A DNA stretch of 64,000 nucleotides. Source: Nemertoderma westbladi. Its lineage: Eukaryota; Xenacoelomorpha; Nemertodermatida; Nemertodermatidae. Made by a program: the position numbers and the translations under genes. The stretch is taken from positions 1 to 64,000 of the forward strand of contig JAUCBJ010006774.1 of NCBI GenBank assembly GCA_032718475.1, in the 5' to 3' direction. The notes under the pieces were generated by a model, which saw only the letters and a program-made list of their open reading frames with translations, made no database searches and was not told the origin of the DNA. Of this stretch, positions 34,901-46,900 are shown piece by piece (the stretch's first letter is position 1; every line of letters starts with the position of its first letter).

Positions 34901-37900
34901 AGGGACATCCCTACATCCTACTAGGGGCATCGCTACATCCTACTAGGGACATCCCTACACCCTACTAGGGACATCCCTACATCCTACTAGGGACATCCCT
35001 ACATCCTACTAGGGACATCCCTACATCCTACTAGGGACATCCCGACATCCTACTAGGGACTAGGGATGTCCCGGAATTCCGTTCCGGCCGGAATTCCGGC
35101 GGTTTTTGCCCGATTCCGGTTCCGGCCGGAATTGCCGGAATGGGGTCAATTCCGGCCGGAATTTTACCGGAATTGCCAGGTTCCTAACTAGTTTGATAGT
35201 TGCACGTTTTGCACGTTGACACGCAGTGCTTTGCAGTTGCACGTTTGATATGTAACACAATTCCAAAAACATTTCACCTGGTAATCAAACTAAAATGGTC
35301 CCACCATATGTTACACCACCTACTGTAGTATTCATATACAATTCACAATAACCATCGTAATTTACATTAACTAATGAAATGCATCAATAGGCCCGTGCCC
35401 CACTGGTCAGAATGTCAAAAAATGCCTCCTTGCTCCATTGGTAACACAAGTCATAAGTCATTTGATAAAAAATATAAGATGCGTCTCACATTTACTGCAT
35501 ATTTATACCCAAAGTAACCAATCACAGGCATCTTGGCGGATATAACACATGAGTCATGTGTCAAAAGATGGAACATAGGTCGTAACTTACGATTTACCAG
35601 TAGAGATGCTCCCATTGAAACCAACGTATTCCAAAATTTATTCTGATTAAAACTTTATAAGACTTACCAGTGGAGCACGGTCCTTAAATAGTGGTTTTTC
35701 CAATTTGCTTTTTACAATTTGCTTATAAAATGACGTTTTTTAGATTGATCTTACAACATTTTGCATTGATTTTTACATTATTTTACATTGATTTTATATT
35801 ATTTTACTTTGAATTAATTATTAAATAATATGATAATATTATGATTGGTATTATCTCGTCCAACGTAACATTAGGATGACCCCTAAAGATTTACAGCTTA
35901 TTTCCATGGGGGTCCTTTATGTTACTTGGTTACAAATACAATATTACATAAATACAATTACTACTCTAACCTAAATCTAATATAAAACGTGATTACAATA
36001 CGTACAGGTCCTGCGAGTGGTCTTTAGTTCAGTTCTGCGTCGAAGGTGCTGCATAATATAGTAGTTTAATTTCTATTTACAGCAAATCCATTTCTTACCA
36101 TAAATCTATTTATTCCCAGCAATAATTAAACTGTAACATGTACTATTGGACTCGTTCATTGTTTTGGTTCGAATAACATGTCACTGTAACATGCTCCTTT
36201 CCCTTAAAGACACCAGGATATTGTACCAAAGGACGAACGGCGAAACCATAGGTTTTTGTTTAACGTAGGTTTTTAGGTATGAGTCTAAATGATAATAACC
36301 TAACTTTTGGCCAAAGTTATAGATTTTAGAAAAAAATTTTATTGAATTCCCTGTCGTTCAATGCCGAAGTACCATCCCGTCCCATTACGGCCCAGGCCAT
36401 TCTACACTCCACCTACTTTAATTCCCCCCAAGGTTCTGATTCCTCTCATTATCAAACTTAGTAGAAATTAAAAAAATTCATTTGTTTCACAAAAAATTGT
36501 AAAGTTTCATGGGTCATTTAGTGTATTTCATTAATTATAGAAAATTCCGGTTCCGGCCGGAATTCCGGCCGGAATATTCCGGCAAGTTGAATTCCGGTTC
36601 CGGTTTCGGCCGGAATCAAAATATCGATTCCGGGACATCCCTACTAGGGACATCCCTACATCCTACTAGGGACATCCCTACACCCTACTAGGGACATCGC
36701 TACATCCTACTAGGGACATCGCTACATCCTACTAGGGACATCCCGACATCCTACTAGGGACATCCCTACATCCTACTAGGGACATCCCTACATCCTACTA
36801 GGGACATCCCGACATCCTACTAGGGACATCCCGACATCCTACTAGGGACATCCCTACATCCTACTAGGGACATCCCTACATCCTACTAGGGACATCCCTA
36901 CATCCTACTAGGGACATCCCTACATCCTACTAGGGACATCCCGACATCCTACTAGGGACATCCCGACATCCTACTAGGGACATCCCTACACCCTACTAGG
37001 GACATCGCTACATCCTACTAGGGACATCCCGACATCCTACTAGGGACATCCCGACATCCTACTAGGGACATCCCTACATCCTACTAGGGACATCCCTACA
37101 TCCTACTAGGGACATCCCTACATCCTACTAGGGACATCCCGACATCCTACTAGGGACATCCCGACATCCTACTAGGACATCCCGACATCCTACTAGGGAC
37201 ATCCCGACATCCTACTAGGGACATCCCGACATCCTACTAGGGACATCCCGACATCCTACTAGGGACATCCCGACATCCTACTAGGGACATCCCTACATTC
37301 TACTAGGGACATCCCTACATCCTACTAGGGACATCCCGACATCCTACTAGGGACATCCCGACATCCTACTAGGGACATCCCGACATCCTACTAGGGACAT
37401 CCCTACATCCTACTAGGGACATCCCTACATCCTACTAGGGACATCCCTACATCCTACTAGGGACATCCCTACATCCTACTAGGGACATCCCTACATCCTA
37501 CTAGGGACAGGACATCCCTACATCCTACTAGGGGCATCGCTACATCCTTCTAGGGACATCCCTACATCCTACTAGGGACATCCCGACATCCTACTAGGGA
37601 CATCCCTACATCCTACTAGGGACAGGACATCCCTACATCCTACTAGGGGCATCGCTACATCCTTCTAGGGACATCCCTACATCCTACTAGGGACATCCCG
37701 ACATCCTACTAGGGACATCCCGACAGCCTACTAGGGACATCCCGACATCCTACTAGGGACATCCCTACATCCTACTAGGGACATCCCTACATCCTACTAG
37801 GGACAGGACATCCCTACATCCTACTAGGGGCATCGCTACATCCTTCTAGGGACATCCCTACATCCTACTAGGGACATCCCGACATCCTACTAGGGACATC

Positions 37901-40900
37901 CCTACATCCTACTAGGCACATCCCTACATCCTACTAGGGACATCCCTACATCTACTAGGGACATCGCTATAAAAGTACATAAATTAATATATAATCCACA
38001 CAAAAGGCCTGACTTTATTAACCTAATAGGTGATACAGTGTACTGCACTACACGGACAAATACTCTAGTCCCTTCACCGGTTGCTAGTTTTTCTAAAGTC
38101 TGACTGTTACATTTTTTATAGGTGATACAGTGTACTGCACTACACGGACAAATACTCTATTCCCTTCACCGGTCGCTAGTTTTTCTAAAGTCTGACTGTT
38201 ACATTAGCTTTCCCCCAGTCTATTTCCATGCCTTCTCCCATGTTGTGGTCCTAATTGAGTAGAGTCGAACCAATTTGGCTTTCTTCTATTTCTCCTTGTT
38301 GGTGCTGTTATTGTGATCCACTGCCCTTCCTGACTATTTTCTGGCATCTCCCCGGCCGATCCTTCTTTATCTGTGATATCTGACTGTCCCATACCACTCC
38401 CGACGTCGACATCTACATGACGTCCCTCTTCCGACTTCAGATCAATGTAATCCTCGTCTGTATCTGAGCTGTCTACACTTTCGAGCTTGTTGCTGTGTTT
38501 AACGAGATGTTCTGGACGTTTATGAAGTAGTTTGCACTTCGCCATATTCCGCTTTCTTATTTTAGTTCCGCGCTCTGCTATGATCTGAGTTCCCTTGACC
38601 TCTGTTACCTTGTAAGGCTTGGGGTCGAACGGTGGTTTCACGGTGCTCTTTTCTTGCTTGATTAGGACTTCCGCGCCTGGCGTGATTGGCTGTACCTTGG
38701 CTCTTATTCTCTTATCCCTTCCTACCTTCCTTTCGGCCCTTGTCTGTCTGTCCCTTTCCTTGGCCTCGATATGTGTTTGGTCTCGAGATGGTTTAATTAG
38801 CGTTGGAATTCTTGTTCGGATCTTCCGGCCCATGATGAGCTCACTGGGTGACTTTCCAGTACTGGGATGTGGTGTGTTACGGTAGTTCAGCAGCCGCCTC
38901 CTCACCTCCGCTTTAGGGTCTTTCCCCTCCGCTATCGCAGTGTGTGTAGTCTTGACCAGAACAGCCATAAATCGCTCTGCCACCCCATTGGCTTCGGGGT
39001 GTTCTGGTGTACATGGTCGTGAAGCAAAACCCATGTCTTTGGCGTATTCCTTCCATTTATACGATTGGTATGGACTCCCATTATCATGCGTTATAGTTTC
39101 TGGGACACCTAACACACTGAAGCTTCTATCTAAGGCAGGTTTGAGCTGCTCGAAGCTGGTACTGTTAACAATCTCCACCTCTGGCCACCGTGAGTATAGA
39201 TCGATGATCACGTGGAAATAGAATTTCCCACCAATTGGTCCCTTGAAATCTGCTGCACAATCGACCCATGGGCCCTCTGGCGTTTCCCTTTCAATCATGG
39301 GGGGCGGACTGTTTCTGCCAACTGCCGCCATACAGGCCACACAGCTCTCCACATATGACTTGACATCTCCTGTGAGTCCTGGCCACCAGACTGATTGTCT
39401 GAGCTGCCTCAGCATAGAGTCTCTCCCTGGGTGGCCTTCATGTGCTGCTCCTAACACGTCCGGTCGAAGTTTGCTTGGTATGAGAAGTCTATCTCCCCTT
39501 AGAATGACCCCTTCATTTATGCCCAGTTCGGTAAAACATTCTTGGTACCCCTCTCTGCACAATTCGGGCCTCAGTTTACCTTTCTGTATGTCCTCTATCA
39601 GGTGCTGGAGCACCATATCTTTCCCGGTGTAGCACCGTAGGATTGGTAGTGTAACTGCATCCAACATTGATTCCACTCTGTTTACAATAATCTCGGAATC
39701 CTCTTCCTCATCTTCGATCCCCAATGTTGCCCTTTCTGCAACACTGTACTGTTTCCTTGGTGGAGGATTCCTGGAGCCGTAATCTGCTGGGGTGGTCGTT
39801 CCAGGCTCATATACTACATCAAAGTCAAAACCCCGTAGCTTAGACTTGTGCTTGGCTACCCTTATAGGCAGTGAGCGGGAGTGGGATCTATACATTGGAA
39901 TCAATGGTTCGTGGTCCACCACTACTGTAAACTTGGTACCGTATAGGTACATCCTGTTGGCGAGAACTCCACTTAGAATACCCAGTGACTCTCCGTCCAC
40001 CTTACCATAGTTCATCTCAGCTGCCGTCTTGGCCCTGCTGTTGTGGGTAACTGGACGCCACACTGAATGGTCCCACCCTGGAACCTCATACTTCTGGGCC
40101 ACTGTAGCAGCCACTCCAGCGGGTCCCTCATCCACATATAGTCTGGTTGGCCTGTTAGGGTCATAGTTAGCCAGCACCCTGTCGGAGGTTAGAAGACCCT
40201 TCAATTCCTCGAAGCTTGCCTCACACTCGCTAGTCCACTCAAACTTAATTTTATTGGCGGTAAGGCGTCGCAGTGGTTTAGTCACATCCGAATACGTTCT
40301 TCCAGTATTGCCTGACTCTGGACGCATGAATACTTGGCAAAACTGCACGGTTTGGAGGAATGACTTAACACCAGCCTTGTCCCTTGGTCTCGACCAAGCG
40401 CTGATGGTCTCAACCTTCCCTGGGTCCGCCGACATCCCTTGCCTCGAATAAATGTTACCAAACCACTTCACCTGGGCAACCCCGAACTGGCACTTCTCCT
40501 TCCTTAGAGTAAGTCCGTATTGTTCAAGTCTTTGCAACAGAGCCTCTAGCCTTATATCGTGCTGCTTCCCGGTGCCATGTACTACCACATCGTCCTTGAT
40601 TTGCTGGATCCCTTCTAGCCCCTCTACAATGAGCCTGATTCTCTCATGACACTCACTGCTGGCGCTTGATACACCCATCACCAGTGTATTGAAGCGGTGT
40701 AAGCCCCAGGGGGTATAAAATACAAACAGCTCTTTACTTTCCTCATCCATCTCGAACTGATGGAAGGCATGATTAAGGTCTACTACTGTGAATCGATCTG
40801 ACCCAAGAAAGTTGTGACGAAGTTCCTGCGGTGTAGGGATTGGAAAGTGCGAAGTTTTAACTGCATTCGCCATGGGTCGTGTATCTAAATTGACTCTAAT

Positions 40901-43900
40901 CTTCTTGTCAGTCCAGCTCTTGTGCGTGATTACCACATTGCTGATCCATCCACGTGCTGAGCTAGATGGAAGTGGACCACTCACCACTCCTTCCCTCTTC
41001 AACTCTGCTATATGTTCTCTGAAAAGTTCCTTGTACTGCAGAGCAATCGGTCGCTGTTTCTGCTGCACTGGCTTGATAGTGTGGTCGACCTCTATGTGTA
41101 CTGCCTCTACTTTAGCTCGTCCTACTCCGTGGAATAATGCCTCATGCTTAGCAAGTATCTCACTCATCCTGTAGTCTATTTGAGCCTGCGTCTGATCCCC
41201 CGATACTATTCCTAATGGAATTGGCTCTTTTAGGTCCATGCGGAGCCGTCCTACCCCTTCTGACCTATTTTGACCCTCTGGAGTAAAATGGAGTATTCCG
41301 AGCGCCTCACTATCTCGTAGTCCCAACAGCGATTGTGTTTCCCCAGCAACCACATACACTATGGTGGTCATCTCCGCCCCACTCTTGGCTGTCAGCTGGC
41401 ATTTAGTGCGGCCCAGGATGGGCAGCTTCATATTGGTGCCAAAGGGGGAGAAATTGGTATAGTTTTTCTTAAGTTTAATCCTGGGATCACCCTTTGAGTG
41501 TTTCACCTTAGCCCAGTCTGTCTCACTCAGTAGTGTTTTATTAACACCACTATCTATGAGAAGATCTAGTTTAACTTGCTGCGAGGACCTGCCATGGTCG
41601 AGTGCTGTTAGGCTAATCTCCGCTCGTTTGCTGAGGTCACCTTTTACAGCCCGCACCCTGTCTGTATACCCCTCGGACACCTGCCCTACCGACTCACTGT
41701 CAGTATCACTCTCCGGCTCCTCCACCAGGGCTCGAGCCCTCTCTTTCTTTGCACTAAACTTCCCCTTCTTGTTCTGGGGACATGCAGCAGAGTACCTGAA
41801 ATGCCCCATGGTCCCACACGCAAAACACTCTATCTTCTTACCGGGGCAGCGTCCTTCCTCATGTGTGGGTCGAGTACAAGTGCGGCATGTACTCCTTCTT
41901 TGGCTTTCTACTTTTGGTTTACCCAATTTTCCCGGTTTAGCCTGTAACGCCCGCACTTGCTCCTCTAACGCTGCTACCCGATTATCCTCCTTCTTCGCAG
42001 AATTTCCCCGGATCTGTTCCACCTTTAATGCTCCTTGCTCGAGCGCCAAACCAAACTTCACTGTGTCATCAAACGAGAGATCCTCGGAGATCATCTTCCT
42101 CTGTAGTTTTCTATCATCCGTTTGGAATAAAATGGCATCCCTCGCCGCCATTTTTGAATCATATCCCGCCCAAACGCAGCGGTCTGCCTGCTCCTTAACC
42201 TTGGGAAACCACTCCGCAAAATGGTTACCCCGCTGCGGCATCTGCTGGAACAGTTTATAGCGAGCCGTTGCCTGATTGGTCTGTCGTTTAATCCCGGACT
42301 CCACCTTCGTAATCGCTTCATCAAATGTGTCGCCCTCTTCTACATATCCGACGTGTTCGAATACGTTTTTCATTTCATCGCCTCCGACCAATCGCAACGT
42401 CGCCTTGGCTTTCTTGCATCCTACGCAGTCCGCGTGGCCGTCGGCGTGGGCCCCATCGGCCTCAGTGGCTGTAAGGAACTCCCTGAAGTTCGCGATATAT
42501 TTGGTGAAGTCCTGGTACAACTGTTCCGGATCACCCTGTTTCTTTAGAACGAAAGGAGCCGGCTTAAGCATTAACATCATCTCAGCCATTGCGCGAAATC
42601 TCGAAGTCAGGCCTTGTTCGGTGACGGGGCTTTAGTTCGTGGTCCAGATCCAACTCGTCGCCATATAAAAGTACATAAATTAATATATAATCCACACAAA
42701 AGGCCTGACTTTATTAACCTAATAGGTGATACAGTGTACTGCACTACACGGACAAATACTCTAGTCCCTTCACCGGTTGCTAGTTTTTCTAAAGTCTGAC
42801 TGTTACATTTTTTATAGGTGATACAGTGTACTGCACTACACGGACAAATACTCTAGTCCCTTCACCGGTCGCTAGTTTTTCTAAAGTCTGACTGTTACAA
42901 TCGCTACATCCTACTAATGACATCCCTACACCCTACTAGGGACATCCCTACATCCTACTAGGGGCATCGCTACATCCTACTTGGGACATCCCTACATCCT
43001 ACTAGGGACATCCCTACATCCTACTAGGGACATCCCGACATCCTACTAGGGACATCGCTACATCCTACTAGGGACATCCCTACATCCTACTAGGGACATC
43101 CCTACACCCTACTAGGGACATCCCTACATCCTACTAGGGACATCCCTACATTCTACTAGGGACATCCCTACATCCTACTAGGGACATCCCTACATCCTAC
43201 TAGGGACATCCCTACATCCTACTAGGGACATCCCTACATCCTACTAGGGACATCCCTACATCCTACTAGGGACATCCCTACATCCTACTAGGGACATCCC
43301 GACATCCTACTAGTGACATCGCTACATCCTACTAGGGACATCCCTACATTCTACTAGGGACATCCCTACATCCTACTAGGGACATCCCTACATCCTACTA
43401 GGGACATCCCTACATCCTACTAGGGACATCCCTACATCCTACTAGGGACATCCCGACATCCTACTAGGGACATCCCTACATCCTACTAGGGACATCCCTA
43501 CATCCTACTAGGGACATCCCTACATCCTACTAGGGACATCCCGACATCCTACTAGGGACATCCCTACATCCTACTAGGGACATCCCTACATCCTACTAGG
43601 GACATCCCTACATCCTACTAGGGACATCCCTACATCCTACTAGGGACATCCCGACATCCTACTAGGGACATCCCTACATCCTACTAGGGACATCCCTACA
43701 TCCTACTAGGGACATCCCTACATCCTACTAGGGACATCCCTACATCCTACTAGGGACATCCCGACATCCTACTAGGGACATCCCTACATCCTACTAGGGA
43801 CATCCCTACATCCTACTAGGGACATCCCTACATCCTACTAGGGACATCCCGACATCCTACTAGGGACATCCCTACATCCTACTAGGGACATCCCTACATC

Positions 43901-46900
43901 CTTCTAGGGACATCCCTACATCCTACTAGGGACATCCCTACATCCTACTAGGGACATCCCGACATCCTACTAGGGACATCCCGACATCCTACTAGGGGCA
44001 TCGCTACATCCTACTAGGGACATCCCTACATCCTACTAGGGACATCCCTACATCCTACTAGGGACATCCCTACATCCTACTAGGGACATCCCTACATCCT
44101 ACTAGGGACATCCCTACATCCTACTAGGGACATCCCTACATCCTTCTAGGGACATCCCTACATTCTACTAATTATATACATTCATCATAAATTTAATTTA
44201 TAGTACAAATTGTGGTTGCGGGAGTGAGTGATGTAATCTTGGTTTATTGTGGACCCGAACTGCTGCAGAGAAGATCATTGACATTTGGGTTGGACAGGGT
44301 TTAAAAATAGTTGGAATTAGTGACGCGAACTGAATGAAAATTTGAGTTATTTCGGTTTCAGTTCTAATAAACACATTCATTTCAGTTCAAGTTTCAGTTC
44401 CAGTTCCCAAAAAATAATAATTGCAGTTTTAGTTCCAGTTTCAGTTCTAATAAACCTATTTATTTCAGTTCCAGTTTCCAAAAAGAAATAGTTTCAGTTA
44501 CAGTTTTAGAAAGTTTTGCAAGTGTCTTGTTAACATACATCACAAGCTGGCGTGGCCAATCGTTTGATACCCACCGATGGATCCGACTGCCATTTATTAA
44601 ATTTTTAATGAAAATAACCGGTATAATATTTTTAGTTGCAAAAAAGTAATTGTTAGGTTTACAATTACGTATTACTTGAAAATAAAATATATATTTGAGT
44701 AATTCAATTCCGAAAGGTGCTAAAATGGGTGCCAGGAACTCTCCATCTCGAAAACTACTAGAGTGAGCTATTACAATTTTTGTCTCATTATCTGAAAGAG
44801 GACCTAATTTAGTTAGGGCCAAGTACTTTCGACGTGCTAGACCTATTGTTTTAGAGATTCTAACTAAGATAGGCCTATTTAACTGTCCCACTAAATTTAT
44901 GAACTTTGCAGCGACTTGACTGTTCGTATCTATAGTAGGTCTTGCCTTTCAACACAATAAAGCAAATTACATTTATTTATTAAAGAAACGAAATATTATT
45001 TATGAATACTAAAAACGCGAATTGTACCATTTCAATTGTATACTTATTCCCAATTTATAGATTATACTTTCAGTTTTAACTCTTGGGCAATTCAGTTCTA
45101 GTTCCAGTTCCAGTATTCCAAGATCTCTGTGTTAACTCCTGTATATGTTGGGTTAACTCCTGTATGTGTTGGGTTAACTCATCTATGTGTTGGGTTAACT
45201 CCTGTATTAGGGTGGTCCTTATTTTGAAAGGTTGGAATTTATCATCTCTGACCCCCTCAAATGTTTCCACTTTGTCAAAAAATACGACATGCGAAATTTT
45301 AAGCATGTACATCAAATATTAGAGGTAGCTCAAACACACTGAAGTTGAGTGTCTGGTCACCGATTGATCGCGCGCGAAGAATATAATGGAGTTTGCTGAT
45401 ATAAGGGTTCTATTGGTCGTACAGAGTTAATTTTAGGCTTATTTGAACCGCAGTCATCGATTTAGTGGGTGTAGATACCTTCAAAACAAATGCTAAGCTA
45501 GTAGTTCTTGAGATATCACACAAAAGCTTAAGCCCGGCACAACTCATCAATCGATCATTCAATTGATTGCACCTAGGACATATTGAAATATTGGCATTAA
45601 CATTTTGTAGGTCTACCTCCCTGCATCTTATTTCAGTTAATCTCGATTTTAGCATTGTATAACCATTCAAAGCTATGTTTAGGAAAAAAAATTCATCACA
45701 ACCCCGTGGGAAATGCTTGCACAAGCATCACTAATTTGTGCATTAGTGTCATTTGGTACGATATCAATAATTGGCCACAAAACTTAACTTTTGGTTAATT
45801 ATATCTATGAACTGTTCGTTTAATTTGATTTTGACTGATTTTAAGTGCAGAACCCAAAATCGCATCTGATTTGTATTTTAAAATGATATACAACAATACC
45901 TGAATACTATACTGTACTTCAAAGCATTTTAAGATAAGGATTGATAGATGTAGAGATATGTGCATCCAGTGACCAAAAGAGAACTAATATATGGGAAGAA
46001 GCTTTGCACATATGTATTATACATAATTAGGCAATGCTGATTCCACATCTGATTTCAGATTTGCCCTACCACATCAAGTTTTTTCACAATTGCCACTTTG
46101 AGTTCAAAAACTTATTGCAAATGACTGTGATGAGTGGCGTAGATTCAAATGAGAATCAAATATGCCCAAAATCAATCCAAAACATTGAATGGAGCTTTGT
46201 TTATATGAATTATATATTTTTAAACGATGCTGATTCCAAATCTGCTTCAATATTTGCCATACTGCCATAGGATATCAAGTTTTTTTTACATTTGCCAATT
46301 TAAGTTCAAATTACTTATCGCAAACAATTATTATGAGTAAAAGTAGATTCAATAAGAATAAAATACACCCCCAAATCAATCTACAACATATGCTATGGTA
46401 AATCTGATAGTAGATTCACCATATAGATTGCATTGTTTAATATATAACTCAAATTAACAAAGCTCTTTTTCATGTTTTATATTGATTTGGAGCATATTTG
46501 ATTCTTTTTGAATCAACTTCTCTCCTTACAATTGTTCGCGATAAGTAATTTGAACTTAAATTGGTAATTTTGAAAATAACTTGATATGCTATGGCAAATA
46601 TGAAAGCAGATTTAGAATCAACATTGTTTTAATTATATATAATTCATATAAACAAAGCTCCTTTCAATGATTTAGATTAATTTTGAGCATATTTGATTCT
46701 CTTTTGAATCTACATCACTCATCATAGTCGTTTGTGATAAGTTTTTTGAATTCAAATTGGCAATTGTGAGAAAACTTGATGGGGTAGGGCAAATCTGAAA
46801 TCAGATTTGGAATCAGCATTGTCTAATTATGTATAATGCATATGTTCAAAGCTTCTTCCCATATAGTACTCTTATGGTCGCTGGATGCACATATCTCTGT

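Larger units (their letters stand above)
37968..42899 (-). mobile_element. Intact Ty3/gypsy-like LTR retrotransposon (4.93 kb)
   Basis: Two 236-bp LTRs (37968-38203 and 42664-42899) differing at one base, flanked by the 5-bp target duplication ATCGC (37963-37967 and 42900-42904), enclose one gag-pol ORF on the minus strand. On the element's own strand the LTR runs TGTAACAG to TTTTATA. A purine-rich tract (CTGGGGGAAAGC) lies just before the 3' LTR, and a TGG-initiated primer-binding-site candidate (TGGCGACGAG) directly follows the 5' LTR. Near-identical LTRs mean a recent insertion. Confidence 0.96.

Noticed and set aside
38619-42635. Plus-strand ORFs across the Ty3-like element, up to 234 codons
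   Set aside because: They are antisense shadows of the intact gag-pol frame.
44171-45117. A fourth hAT-like element with CAGTTCC repeats
   Set aside because: The repeats resemble subterminal motifs, but I could not find matching termini with a target duplication.
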